Positions 18,310 through 27,344 of a DNA stretch of 64,000 bases are shown here, one piece after another (position 1 is the stretch's first letter; the number at the start of each line of letters is the position of its first letter). Source of the stretch: Phycisphaerae bacterium (GTDB lineage: Bacteria; Planctomycetota; Phycisphaerae; UBA1845); assembly GCA_028289375.1 (NCBI GenBank), contig JANQQK010000042.1:1-64000 (forward strand), in the 5' to 3' direction. The notes under the pieces were generated by a model. The model did no database searches, had not been told where the DNA came from, and saw only the letters and a list, made by a program, of their open reading frames with translations. The position numbers were made by a program, and so were the translations under genes.

Positions 18310-18846
18310 TCAGTCGAGATCGTCCGACGTCCAATCGGATGCATACTTCGCGAACAGCTTGGGAAACCGTGATTCCAGCGCCTCGGGCGACTCCTCCCAC
18401 TCCTCACCAGCCGGCTCGCCCAACGCCTTCCCCTCCCCGACGGGCATTTCATTACCGGACTTCGCTTCGTAAGCTTCGTGGGCCGCATAGGCGAACGACT
18501 CGAGAAAGCAGTCGTCCTCCGGATCTTCGAGCGACAGCTCCGCCAGCGATTCGGCGTCCTTCAAGGCAGCCGCGTACACCGTCTCGCCCATCGAGATCAG
18601 CCACGTTCGAAAATCCATGAACGCGTCGTCACTGCACCCGCCGCCGAGAATGTACGCCGCCCCCCACAGATCCCAGTGATAAGCCGCGTCGTGCCGCTCC
18701 TCCCAAATCCGCTGAAACGACGTGATCTCATCAGATTCCAGCGCGAGCAGCTCAGCCTTGAGCGCATCCGCCATCGAATCATCCGTCGCATCATCCGCGT
18801 TTCGCCGCGCATTGGCGACAATCGCCCAGAAGCGTGCCTCTTTCAT
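18310..18846 (-). CDS. DUF4240 domain protein
   Basis: 178 residues from ATG 18846, with GAAAGGGA upstream. The N-terminal 120 residues match the DUF4240 pattern: 'MKEARFWAIVANAR' at the start, then a helical region with 'FQRIWEERHDAAYHWDLWGAAYILGGGCSDDAFMDFRTWLISMG'. These are small cytoplasmic proteins of unknown function, often beside other single-gene unknowns in WGR/SMI1-like contexts. The acidic C-terminal tail is unremarkable. It is a single gene here, with 180 and 100 base gaps to its neighbours. Confidence 0.8.
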   Translation of the reverse strand: MKEARFWAIVANARRNADDATDDSMADALKAELLALESDEITSFQRIWEERHDAAYHWDLWGAAYILGGGCSDDAFMDFRTWLISMGETVYAAALKDAESLAELSLEDPEDDCFLESFAYAAHEAYEAKSGNEMPVGEGKALGEPAGEEWEESPEALESRFPKLFAKYASDWTSDDLD

Positions 18847-18962
18847 CCGTGTCCCTTTCACGCGCCAGTCGGACCCGTCATGCCCCAGACCAGTGACCGC
18901 ACCAGCCCAACACCGGGCGGGAGTATAACGACCACGCCCCGACCCGCCAGCCAACGCGAATT

Positions 18963-19307
18963 TCAGCCGGATTCACCCCGACGCAAGGACGCCCGAAAGC
19001 CAGCGTTGTCAAACCCGCACTCCGGGCAACTAGCGACGTCAATGCCCTCAAGACTGTATCCGCACTCTACACATAGTGGTGACTGGCCAAACGCCAGGAC
19101 TGCGCGGCGCACAGCATCACGACGTTTGTGACGGAACAGGATTTCGTAGACCAACCGCATGGAGATGATCGCCACCAGTGTGGCTATCAATGTGACAATA
19201 ATTGCATCTGGAGCGAAATAGAGAATTGCCACTGGAAGTATCATATAGACCATACTTATTTGAGCATAGGTTCTGCCGACCCACGGAGGGAGACTCTCGT
19301 GGAACAT
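18963..19307 (-). CDS. Small membrane protein with C-terminal zinc ribbon
   Basis: 114 residues from ATG 19307, chosen because GGAGGGAGG lies five bases upstream; a longer frame from 19379 has no such site. Two hydrophobic helices (about residues 15-35 and 37-55) are followed by a basic stretch (RHKRRDAVRR) and CVECGYSLEGIDVASCPECG, a four-cysteine zinc ribbon. It matches the internal module of the membrane protein at 13772-15136. Base composition is more AT-rich than the flanking exonuclease gene. Function unknown. Confidence 0.75.
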   Translation of the reverse strand: MFHESLPPWVGRTYAQISMVYMILPVAILYFAPDAIIVTLIATLVAIISMRLVYEILFRHKRRDAVRRAVLAFGQSPLCVECGYSLEGIDVASCPECGFDNAGFRASLRRGESG

Positions 19308-19402
19308 GCGGCCTCCCTCCGCGAGGATCCTCTTTCGCAATTGTTTATTGTGCAGATTGTGCAGTCGCAAGATCGGCACTCCGGGTCAGGCGAGGCAGTG
19401 CG

Positions 19403-20887
19403 TCAATCAAACAGCTCCTTCTGCTCCTTGTTGGTCACGCGGCTCTCGAAATCTCCATCAGCCGTTTCCGTAATCAACACATCCCCATCCTTTACCGCAC
19501 CGGAACCGCGAACAACGACACGCCCCTTCTTCACCCGCGTGATCGAATACCCCCGCCGCAGCGTGCTCGTGTAACTCGTCGCCTCAAGCCGCTTCTCAAT
19601 CGACGTCACCAGATCCTTCATCCGCTCCAGTCGATGCACCGGCGACGCCTCACGCAAACGACCCGCCATGGCAAACGCCGCACGATCAGCCGCATGCCAC
19701 TTCCGCTCCACCGCGTGCTCCAACCGATGCGCCACGTCCGCCACCCGTCGCTCCATCCGCGCTGCGAACACATCCGGCTTGATCCGCTGCAGACTCCGCT
19801 CGATCCCTTGCAACCGCCGATGCAACCCGTGCACCCGATCGATCATCGCCCGAGTCAGTCGCGACGACAACTCATCGATCACCTGCTCCCGCGTCCGCAC
19901 GATCGTCATCGGCTCCCGCCACGACCGACGCTGACACACCCCATCCACCCGCGACCCCGCCAACCGCAACCGATGCTCCACGACCCGCCCAAGTCGCAAC
20001 CCGAACGCATCCACACCAGCCAACATCTCCACCCGATCCGGCGCCACCATCTCGGCCGCCCCCGTCGGCGTGGCCGCCCGCACATCCGCCACCAGATCCG
20101 CGATTGTCACGTCCACTTCATGGCCGACGGCACTGATGATCGGAACGCGCGCATCGAAGATCGCACGCGCGACGACCTCTTCATTGAACGCCCAAAGATC
20201 CTCCAGCGACCCACCCCCGCGACCAACGATCATCACGTCGACACCGCCCAACGCCTCCGCCCCCGAATCAACCGCCCGAATCGCCTCCGCCACCTCATCC
20301 TTCGCCGTTGGCCCCTGCACCCGCACCGGATAGACCAACACCTCCGCCACAGGCCAACGTCGCCGCAGCGTCTGCACGATGTCGCGAATCGCCGCACCGG
20401 TCGGACTCGTCACCACCGCAATCCGCTGCGGATACCGCGGCAACGCTTGCTTGTGTGCCCGCTCGAACAGCCCCTCGCGCTGCAGCTTTTCCCGCAACTG
20501 CCGAAACGCCAGCTCCAACGCCCCGACGCCCTTCGGCTCCAGCCGCCGAGCGTACAACTGATACCGCCCCGACCGCTCGAACACGTCGACGTTCCCAACA
20601 GCGATCACCTCGAGCCCATCCGCCGGACGAAACGGCAGCTTCTCCGCCACCGCCCGCCACATGACGCAGCTCAACTCGCTGTGCTCATCTTTCAAGACGA
20701 AGTAGAGATGCCCGCTCGAATGCCGCTTGAAATTGCTGATCTCCCCCAGCACGCGAACGGTCGCCGGCAGATGCGTCGTGATCGCCCCCTTCACCAGCCG
20801 CGTCAGTTGCGACACCGACATCGCCGCCGCCGCACCGGCCGGCTTCGTCGATTCCGATCGTGATGGTTCTCGTGGAAACAGTGACAT
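19403..20887 (-). CDS. xseA: Exodeoxyribonuclease VII large subunit
   Basis: 494 residues. The N-terminal OB domain (about 22-115) starts 'MSVSQLTRLVKGAITTHLP ... VLGEISNFKRHSSGHLYFVLKD'. The catalytic domain has 'RIAVVTSPTGAAIRDIVQTLRRRWP' and 'VIVGRGGGSLEDLWAFNEE', then 'PIISAVGHEVDVTIADLVADVRAATPTGAAE', all hallmark XseA segments. A coiled-coil region and a C-terminal 'RRGYSITR' module complete it. It degrades single-stranded DNA with XseB, which is usually encoded next door but is not visible here. The start could be 20887 or an internal ATG at 20821. Confidence 0.95.
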   Translation of the reverse strand: MSLFPREPSRSESTKPAGAAAAMSVSQLTRLVKGAITTHLPATVRVLGEISNFKRHSSGHLYFVLKDEHSELSCVMWRAVAEKLPFRPADGLEVIAVGNVDVFERSGRYQLYARRLEPKGVGALELAFRQLREKLQREGLFERAHKQALPRYPQRIAVVTSPTGAAIRDIVQTLRRRWPVAEVLVYPVRVQGPTAKDEVAEAIRAVDSGAEALGGVDVMIVGRGGGSLEDLWAFNEEVVARAIFDARVPIISAVGHEVDVTIADLVADVRAATPTGAAEMVAPDRVEMLAGVDAFGLRLGRVVEHRLRLAGSRVDGVCQRRSWREPMTIVRTREQVIDELSSRLTRAMIDRVHGLHRRLQGIERSLQRIKPDVFAARMERRVADVAHRLEHAVERKWHAADRAAFAMAGRLREASPVHRLERMKDLVTSIEKRLEATSYTSTLRRGYSITRVKKGRVVVRGSGAVKDGDVLITETADGDFESRVTNKEQKELFD

Positions 20888-21005
20888 GTTGGCGATTGGA
20901 CCATGCCGGGCAAGTCATCGCAAGCGAATGGGAAAGGCCTCGCATCGATCATTTGACAACGGAGAATCGACGAATCGGCTCGAAAAGGCATATGATGGCA
21001 AGATC

Positions 21006-21455
21006 ATGTTGAACAGACGAGACCAGCTAAGGCTGCAGCGGATGCTGCGAACTATCGGATTCTATCACGCAAAGTCATTGTGGTGTCGAATCACCGGTCG
21101 CGTATGCCTGATCCCCGGCGATCCCTTCGCGGCACGACCACTGATGATGTTGCATCGCGACAAGTTAGGACTGAATGTTGGTGACTCTTTTCATTTTGGG
21201 CGAAACGATTACGGAGCATGGGCGTCTGAACACACGATTGCCGAGCCGGGTTTTCAAGCAGAAAAATGCTTCGACCGACTCAATCGGTTCTTGATGAAGA
21301 ATGGCGAGACTGAGGTCCTGTTGGGACGTCCACGGATACGCTACACACTTCGATCACGCAACAAGATGGAAATTAAGGGCAGAGTGCTTGGCCGAAATGA
21401 CACCACGAATGTTACTTCAACTGACTGTGGTCGTGGTCACGAGGCAAGCGTCTAA
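21006..21455 (+). CDS. Hypothetical protein, 149 residues
   Basis: No family recognised. The frame from ATG 21006 (MLNRRDQLRLQRMLRTIGFY) is basic at the N-terminus and has mixed composition with 'GRVCLIPGDPFAARPLMMLH' and 'GDSFHFGRNDYGAWASEHTI'. It is noticeably less GC-rich than its neighbours, which may mean recent acquisition or loss of constraint. No ribosome-binding site is visible. It lies between two minus-strand genes with no competing frame of similar quality. The gene call is tentative. Confidence 0.45.
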   Translation: MLNRRDQLRLQRMLRTIGFYHAKSLWCRITGRVCLIPGDPFAARPLMMLHRDKLGLNVGDSFHFGRNDYGAWASEHTIAEPGFQAEKCFDRLNRFLMKNGETEVLLGRPRIRYTLRSRNKMEIKGRVLGRNDTTNVTSTDCGRGHEASV

Positions 21456-21473
21456 AGTGGTCAGTGACGAGAG

Positions 21474-22589
21474 TTACTCGCCAACCCGCCGCTGAATCCC
21501 CGCGAAGTCGGCAAAGTCCACGTCCCCATCCCCGTCAAAGTCAAAGCACAGGCAATCCGTCGACCGCAATGTCCCAGGCCCGACGTTGCACGCATCAAAC
21601 GCAGCCACGTCCGCCACATCCGTATCGCCGTCGGCATCGCAGTCTCCGCTTACCGGCAGAATCGCGTTGAGGGCAAGAAGGTCCGCCATGTCGACCATCT
21701 CGTCGTCATTCAAATCCGCCGCCACGTTGAACGCATCGTCGACCGCCGCGAAACCCAACTGCGCAAGCAGCAATGATCGATCCTGTTCATCAACGTCATC
21801 ATCACCATCCAGGTCACCACTCCTCAGCGGCACGACCCGGTCAGCCGTAAACCGAAACAGCAGCTGCGTCTGCTGACCCAGCGGCGTCCGACTCTGCAGC
21901 AAGACGGTCGCCGTCCACCGATTCACCGTTTCGATCCGGGCCTCGCCCAGCATGTTCTGCGTGAAGTTGATGCTCGACCCCGGAATCGTCCGAAACCGAG
22001 GATCGCTCGGCGTCGGCACGACCACCCGAAACACCGACTGCACCGGCGTCTCAAACACACCCTGAAAGAAAAGCCCCTGCGGATCGGTGATCCGAAACGT
22101 CCCGCCATTCACGAGGATCGTCACAGTCTCAAACCCGCCGCCAATCACCGCCCCCGTCACCGGATTGATCTGCTGGGTCAGGCTGCGATAGGTCCCTTCG
22201 AGAAGCTCGTTGCCCGCAACAGGCGATTGCATCTCGAGTGGAAACGCCGACGTCGTGAACGGCGCACGATTGTTGTCAAACGTAAACGTCCCACCGAGAA
22301 ATGGCGTGACGACAAAGTTGTCCGCATCGCTGAACGACCCATCCCCCACACCGCCATCCAGCGTGATCTCCCCTTCAGGCGTGATGGTGCAATTGAATCC
22401 GCCGCTGAAGATGTCCGCCATCCGATACCGATTCGTCCCGGCGATCGGGACAACCTGAAACCACTCCGTCCCGGAGAATGGCCCGGTGAACGCATTGAAG
22501 TAGATGCCTGTCGGCTCAATCGTCTCGCCAGCCGGGCACACACCGGCGGCCACGCCCACCAACAGGATCCGCACCAAACCAACCCTCAT
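21474..22589 (-). CDS. Secreted protein with C-terminal dockerin type I repeats
   Basis: 371 residues from ATG 22589, with GAGGAGGG upstream. A signal peptide (1-22, ending CPAGE) leads to a beta-rich region of unknown fold (25-255). The C-terminus has Ca-binding dockerin-like repeats: 'GDLDGDDDVDEQDRSLLLAQLG', 'ADLNDDEMVDMADLLALNAIL', 'GDCDADGDTDVADVAAFDAC' and 'FDFDGDGDVDFADFAGIQRR', four DxDxDG-type loops. In Phycisphaerae such repeats end many exported proteins and may mediate surface attachment. Confidence 0.85.
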   Translation of the reverse strand: MRVGLVRILLVGVAAGVCPAGETIEPTGIYFNAFTGPFSGTEWFQVVPIAGTNRYRMADIFSGGFNCTITPEGEITLDGGVGDGSFSDADNFVVTPFLGGTFTFDNNRAPFTTSAFPLEMQSPVAGNELLEGTYRSLTQQINPVTGAVIGGGFETVTILVNGGTFRITDPQGLFFQGVFETPVQSVFRVVVPTPSDPRFRTIPGSSINFTQNMLGEARIETVNRWTATVLLQSRTPLGQQTQLLFRFTADRVVPLRSGDLDGDDDVDEQDRSLLLAQLGFAAVDDAFNVAADLNDDEMVDMADLLALNAILPVSGDCDADGDTDVADVAAFDACNVGPGTLRSTDCLCFDFDGDGDVDFADFAGIQRRVGE

Positions 22590-22751
22590 CAGCAACCCTC
22601 CTCACCAAAGCGCTCGCCAAGCAGAGCAAAGCGCTCCGCCAAGCATTCGTCGCCGCAGTTCGACGCATCCTGACAGGAATCCGTCCCGCATTGTGAAATT
22701 GGCGTCATTCCTTGTCCCTCCGCCCAACACACGACATAATCGCTCCCCATC

Positions 22752-22892
22752 ATGATCTGCCACGCAGCACTCACCTTGCTCGCCGAGTCCGTCCTCCCGC
22801 GCGAGACCCTCTTCTGGCTTGTCGTCCCGCCGATCCTCATGGCCATCGTCGGTCTGCTCCACTCGCTCAAGAACTGGAACAAACCGCTATGA
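22752..22892 (+). CDS. 46-residue membrane peptide coupled to the sodium symporter
   Basis: ATG at 22752, stop TGA at 22890-22892. The stop overlaps the symporter start by four bases (ATGA), so translation is probably coupled. The peptide (MICHAALTLLAESVLPRETL at the start) has one hydrophobic helix near residues 20-37 (FWLVVPPILMAIVGLLHSL) and a short basic C-terminus ending KNWNKPL. This layout resembles small partner subunits found ahead of some sodium/solute symporters, although it is shorter than the usual DUF4212-type small subunits. No ribosome-binding site is seen. Confidence 0.72.
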   Translation: MICHAALTLLAESVLPRETLFWLVVPPILMAIVGLLHSLKNWNKPL

Positions 22893-24466
22893 CCGCAGCC
22901 ACCGTCGCCACGCTCGCCCAGTCGCAGCCCGACGCCGACTCAGGCGTGACCCTCGCGATCGTCTTCGCACTTTACCTCACCGGAATGGCTGGTATCGGGA
23001 TCTACTGTTCGCGCTTCAACAAGGACCTCGGCGACTTCGTCCTCGGCGGACGTCGACTCGGCGCGTGGGTCGCCGCCTTCTCCGCCCAAGCCAGCGATTT
23101 CAGCGGCTGGCTGCTCGTCGGTTTACCAGCCGCCGCTTACCTCAACGGTCTCAGCACCGTCTGGACGTGCATCGGCTGCTCACTTGGCGTCATGTTCAAC
23201 TGGATGATTCTTGCCCCGCGACTACGCAAGCAATCCGAGCAATACGAATCGCTGACCGTGCCCGATTATCTCGAATCGCGATTCAAGGATCGCTCCGGCA
23301 TGATCCGCGTCATCTCCGTCCTGATTATTCTCATCTTCTACGCCGGTTACATCTCAGCGCAGTTCATCGCCGCCGGCAGTGTTTTCAAAGCCGCCTTCGA
23401 CGGGCGCGTGCCCTGGGGGGAAGACACGATCTCGTTCTATCACCAGGGCTTGCTCATCGGCGTCGTTGTGATTCTCGGATACACCGCCATCGGCGGATTC
23501 ATGGCCGTCTGCTGGACCGACTTTGTCCAGGCCATCCTGATGGTCTCTGCACTCGTGGCCATTCCGATCTGTGGCATCGTCAAGGTCGGCGGATTCGAAC
23601 CCTTCTGGAACGCACTCGTCGCCGGAGCCGGCAACGACTTCTATCTCGCGATCGACAATGGAAAGGCTGGCGCCGCTTTCGCATTTGGGGTGGTTCTGGC
23701 TGGACTGGCATGGGGCGTCGGATATCCAGGCCAGCCACACATCGTCACGCGATACATGGCCATCGAAGACCCAAAGAAGATCGCCAAAAGTTCGCTCATC
23801 TCCATCATCTGGTCACTCTTCGCACTCTGGGGATCCATGTTCGTCGGTCTTACGGCGATGGCGATCCTTCCCGGCACGTTGAGTGACGTCGACCTCGCGA
23901 TGCCCGCCGTGGCGCTTGAGTTGCTGCCCGCCGCGTTCGCAGCCCTCGCATTGTCAGCCGCCGTCGCCGCCATGATGAGCACCGTCGATTCGCAGATGAT
24001 CGTCGCCGTCGCAGCCGTCGTGCAGGACGTCTACGTCAAACTCTTCAAGGGCAATCCCAGCGGGGCAGGTTCGGTTTGGCTGTCGCGACTCGTTGTCGTC
24101 GGTCTCGGCGGCGGTGGCGTTTGGATGGCATGGTCCGGGCAGGATGTCTTCAGTGAAGTGCTCAGCGCGTGGGGGGGATTGGCTGCCGGTCTCGGACCAG
24201 CCATCGTGCTCGGCTGCATTTGGAAGCGAACGTCCCGCGCGGGTGTCATCCTCGGCATGATTTGCGGCGTGCTCGTGACCCAAACCTGGAATGGATTGAT
24301 GGGCGTCATGGAACGTGCCGGCAATTTCCCGGAAAGCAAACTGAGATTTCTCGCCGACGCCGTTCCCCATCTGAACAGCATCTCGCTCCTTGTCTGCGTT
24401 GGCCTCAACGTCATCCTCGTGATGGTCATCTCGCTGATGACATCCAACGAGTCAGAGTCCGCCTGA
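22889..24466 (+). CDS. Sodium:solute symporter, PutP-like
   Basis: 525 residues with about 13 hydrophobic helices, the LeuT-type fold of the SSS family. Recognisable parts are the N-terminal 'FVLGGRRLGAWVAAFSAQASDFSGWLLVGLPAAAY' (Na/substrate helices), 'GYTAIGGFMAVCWTDFVQAILM', and 'GYPGQPHIVTRYMAIEDPKKI', which matches sodium/proline symporters (PutP) closely; 'ALSAAVAAMMSTVDSQMIVA' contains the conserved SS-type Na site. Proline uptake driven by Na is the best guess, but the substrate is not proven. The start overlaps the 46-residue peptide upstream. Confidence 0.9.
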   Translation: MTAATVATLAQSQPDADSGVTLAIVFALYLTGMAGIGIYCSRFNKDLGDFVLGGRRLGAWVAAFSAQASDFSGWLLVGLPAAAYLNGLSTVWTCIGCSLGVMFNWMILAPRLRKQSEQYESLTVPDYLESRFKDRSGMIRVISVLIILIFYAGYISAQFIAAGSVFKAAFDGRVPWGEDTISFYHQGLLIGVVVILGYTAIGGFMAVCWTDFVQAILMVSALVAIPICGIVKVGGFEPFWNALVAGAGNDFYLAIDNGKAGAAFAFGVVLAGLAWGVGYPGQPHIVTRYMAIEDPKKIAKSSLISIIWSLFALWGSMFVGLTAMAILPGTLSDVDLAMPAVALELLPAAFAALALSAAVAAMMSTVDSQMIVAVAAVVQDVYVKLFKGNPSGAGSVWLSRLVVVGLGGGGVWMAWSGQDVFSEVLSAWGGLAAGLGPAIVLGCIWKRTSRAGVILGMICGVLVTQTWNGLMGVMERAGNFPESKLRFLADAVPHLNSISLLVCVGLNVILVMVISLMTSNESESA

Positions 24467-24513
24467 CGACCGCACGCTTGAGAATCGCCCATCGCGGGCT
24501 ACCATCCAATGTC

Positions 24514-24855
24514 ATGAACCTGCTCGCTGCACAGCAAGTGGATGTCGCAGCCGTCCTGTTCTGGGGCTGCATGTTGATGTTGATCGCCCTCGGCGGGTTC
24601 GTCGTGATGATCGTCGTCAAGAAACGGATCATGCGCGAGGAGTCGTCAGGCGGGTTCACCTGGTCCCACAAGCAGCTGCTCGAGATGCGCGACTCCGGCG
24701 AAATCACCATCCAGCAGTACGAAAAGCTCCGCAAACAGTGGTTCCGCGAAGTCGGGGCCGAACCGGATTCCAATCGGCAGAAAGAATCCGTTCACACTTC
24801 AAGTTCGTCAGGCGAGGCGGTCGCCAGCGAGCCCAAGTCCGACGACAACGCCTGA
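24514..24855 (+). CDS. Small membrane protein with SHOCT-like C-terminus
   Basis: 113 residues from ATG 24514. One transmembrane helix (about 11-35, VLFWGCMLMLIALGGFVVMI) is followed by 'FTWSHKQLLEMRDSGEITIQQYEKLRKQWF', a short helical pair like the SHOCT motif that ends many bacterial membrane proteins and mediates oligomerisation. A Ser-rich tail closes it. It sits downstream of the symporter and 121 bases ahead of clpX, on the same strand. Role unknown. Confidence 0.75.
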   Translation: MNLLAAQQVDVAAVLFWGCMLMLIALGGFVVMIVVKKRIMREESSGGFTWSHKQLLEMRDSGEITIQQYEKLRKQWFREVGAEPDSNRQKESVHTSSSSGEAVASEPKSDDNA

Positions 24856-24976
24856 TCCCAATGCTATGATGATGTGGAGATATCGGACCCGATTGGTCGA
24901 TATCACAGGTCGATGAGACAACAACGGCATCTGAGGCAGGGCTGCAACCATCGCGTTGACAGGAGCTTGGTAAGAC

Positions 24977-26263
24977 ATGCGTGAGACACGTGATGGTGGT
25001 GGCGGATCCGGGCGGCGTGGACGCCAGATGAGTTCCTGCAGCTTCTGCGGCAAGAACCAGCGCGAAGCAGGGCCCATGGTCGAAGGGCCAAAGGATGTCT
25101 ACATCTGCAAGTCCTGCGTGGAGTTATGCCACAACATCATCCGTCAGGAGATGCGCAAGGCGTCTACAGCCCGCGCTGTCGTCGGCAAGACACCGACACC
25201 GCGGCAGATCAAGGAATTCATCGATCAGTACGTCATCGGCCAGGACGAAGCCAAGAAGGCACTCTCCGTCGCAGTCCACAACCACTACAAACGACTGAAC
25301 CACAAGGATCAGGGCGGCGACGACGTCGAACTCGAAAAATCGAACATCCTCATGGTCGGCCCCACCGGGTGCGGCAAAACGCTGATCGCCCGCACGATGG
25401 CCCGACTGCTCAACGTCCCGTTCGCCATCGCAGACGCCACAACGCTCACCGAAGCAGGTTACGTCGGTGAAGACGTTGAGAACGTATTGCTTCGTCTGCT
25501 GCAAGCGGCTGAGTACGACCTGGAACTCGCCCAGCGCGGCATCATCTACATCGACGAAATCGACAAGATTGGCCGCACCACGCAAAACGTCAGCATCACG
25601 CGTGACGTTTCGGGTGAGGGTGTGCAGCAGGCATTGCTCAAGATGCTCGAAGGCACGACGTCGAACGTGCCGCCGCAGGGAGGTCGCAAGCACCCCGAAC
25701 AGCAGTACATTCAGATGGACACGACCAACATCCTGTTCATCTGCGGCGGGACATTCAGCGGTGTCGTCGACATCGTCCGCCGGCGCATCGGCATGGGCGC
25801 CATCGGATTCTCAGCCGAGTCCATCGAACATACCCGGATCCAGGAAGAGTCCGAGCTGCTCCAACAGGTAACGCCCGATGATCTGATCGAGTATGGCATG
25901 ATTCCCGAGTTGGTGGGCCGACTGCCGGTGATCACGTCGCTTAACCCGCTCGACGTTGACGCGATGGTCAAAATCCTCACCGAACCGAAGAACGCACTCG
26001 TGCGTCAGTATCAGCAGTTCTTCAAGTTCGAAGGGTGTCAGCTCGAGTTCACGAAGGACGCGCTCAAGCGTATCTCGGAAAAGGCCATCGCCCGTGACAC
26101 CGGCGCACGTGCACTGCGTGCCGTGATTGAGGATTTCATGATCGACGCGATGTACGAACTGCCCGAACGCTCAAAATCCGGCACGTACACCGTTACGCCT
26201 GCCGTCGTCGACAAGAAGCAGAAGTTATTCGGTCCTCGCAAACGGCGACGAGAGTCCGCATGA
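24977..26263 (+). CDS. clpX: ATP-dependent Clp protease ATP-binding subunit ClpX
   Basis: 428 residues. The N-terminal zinc-binding domain has Cys21, Cys24, Cys44 and Cys47 (CSFCGKN...CKSC). Walker A is GPTGCGKT (128-135), Walker B IIYIDEID (189-196); '[23 protein letters not shown]' and the arginine-finger region follow. The hexamer unfolds substrates for ClpP; no clpP is in the window. The N-terminus has a Gly/Arg-rich extension (1-18) absent from E. coli ClpX. AGGAG precedes the ATG by 10 bases. Confidence 0.97.
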   Translation: MRETRDGGGGSGRRGRQMSSCSFCGKNQREAGPMVEGPKDVYICKSCVELCHNIIRQEMRKASTARAVVGKTPTPRQIKEFIDQYVIGQDEAKKALSVAVHNHYKRLNHKDQGGDDVELEKSNILMVGPTGCGKTLIARTMARLLNVPFAIADATTLTEAGYVGEDVENVLLRLLQAAEYDLELAQRGIIYIDEIDKIGRTTQNVSITRDVSGEGVQQALLKMLEGTTSNVPPQGGRKHPEQQYIQMDTTNILFICGGTFSGVVDIVRRRIGMGAIGFSAESIEHTRIQEESELLQQVTPDDLIEYGMIPELVGRLPVITSLNPLDVDAMVKILTEPKNALVRQYQQFFKFEGCQLEFTKDALKRISEKAIARDTGARALRAVIEDFMIDAMYELPERSKSGTYTVTPAVVDKKQKLFGPRKRRRESA

Positions 26264-26373
26264 TCGGACGCTGAGCGCCGACTATTTGCCCAATCTCATC
26301 CTCAACCTGTGGAAAACCGATAGTCTCCTACACAGCCATATCTTAGGCTGTCGTGAGACACGAGGGTGATTTG

Positions 26374-26556
26374 ATGCCTGTAACGATTCTTTGCCCCAAT
26401 CTGACGTGCCGATCCGTGCTCCAGGTGCCTGACAAGGCACGCGGGAAGAAGGTCCGATGTGGCCGATGCGGCCTCACGTTCTCGGTGCCGGCGCAGCCGG
26501 GTGGCAAGATCGAAGCACCGAAGGAACTCTCCGCAGATCACCCCTCCAAGGCCTAG
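26374..26556 (+). CDS. Small zinc-ribbon protein (MJ0042-like)
   Basis: 60 residues from ATG 26374, with GAGGG upstream; a GTG at 26353 is an alternative. 'MPVTILCPNLTCRSVLQVPDKARGKKVRCGRCGLTFSVP' holds two Cys pairs (CPNLTC and CGRCG) in the pattern of the MJ0042 zinc finger, common at the N-terminus of planctomycete signalling and membrane proteins; here it stands alone. The stop overlaps the stop of the convergent PEP-CTERM gene by four bases. Confidence 0.75.
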   Translation: MPVTILCPNLTCRSVLQVPDKARGKKVRCGRCGLTFSVPAQPGGKIEAPKELSADHPSKA

Positions 26557-27221
26557 CTTCGCGTCGCGCGCCTCCGCGAGATCATCCCAACCGTCACGAT
26601 CATGAGCGATAACGTTGCCGGTTCCGGCACGAGTGCGATGTTGTCGATACCGAGATCACCCAGTGTGGGGTCCGGCAGCAGGGTGTATGGCGCGTTGTCG
26701 TGTCGGAAGACGAACCCCGTGACGTTCCGCAGCGCATCTTCAAACGTACCGGTCACACCGTGCGTCCGCGTCCACAACGACTCGTCCGTCAAATCGACGG
26801 AGAACTGATTCCATTCACCATTGGTGGGAAAGAACCCTTCGGTGTACGTCCACATGTTTCCCGGACGTGCACCGATGCTCAGGTGAATCTCGAAATTGTC
26901 CGCCTCGCCGACATCGTTCATCCAGAACGTGATCTCCGTGATGCCGTTCTCGATGTAGTCCACGTCGCTGCCTGTGAAGGTAGGACCGTTGTCAGCTGCA
27001 CCAAAGTTGCCACTGACGAACGATGTGACCAGCAGGAATCCGTCGTCAACGCCGTCGACACCGCCGGTGCCGGGGTTTTCATAGGTGATGGTCCCGAAGC
27101 CGCCGCTGAAACCGGCGGTACCGGCGGACTGGTCAAAGTTCTCGCCGAACTGTGGTGGTGGCAGCGCAATGGCGGTCGAGGCGAGAATCAGACACGTGAG
27201 TCCAAAAAGGCGAGATTGCAT
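26553..27221 (-). CDS. Exported PEP-CTERM protein
   Basis: 222 residues with a signal peptide (1-19, ending IALPPP). The body is a beta-rich domain (about 25-190) with 'FDQSAGTAGFSGGFGTITYENPG' and 'DNFEIHLSIGARPG', like the jelly-roll proteins common in this class. The C-terminus is a PEP-CTERM signal: VPEPATLSL, a hydrophobic helix and RRRATRS. An exosortase elsewhere in the genome should process it. GGGGAGG precedes the start. Confidence 0.88.
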   Translation of the reverse strand: MQSRLFGLTCLILASTAIALPPPQFGENFDQSAGTAGFSGGFGTITYENPGTGGVDGVDDGFLLVTSFVSGNFGAADNGPTFTGSDVDYIENGITEITFWMNDVGEADNFEIHLSIGARPGNMWTYTEGFFPTNGEWNQFSVDLTDESLWTRTHGVTGTFEDALRNVTGFVFRHDNAPYTLLPDPTLGDLGIDNIALVPEPATLSLMIVTVGMISRRRATRS

Positions 27222-27344
27222 GGCTTCCTCCCCGAAGCAAATGTGTTGAAGAACACACCATATTAGGGAGTCGCAAGGGCTGGGACAACCGTCTTGCGCG
27301 TGTCGTAACCCTTTGTCGTGCAGGGGATTCGGAAAAACGGCGCG

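Noticed and set aside
19202..20863. 553-codon plus-strand frame opposite xseA
   Set aside because: Extremely Arg/His/Pro-rich, antisense to a certain exonuclease gene.
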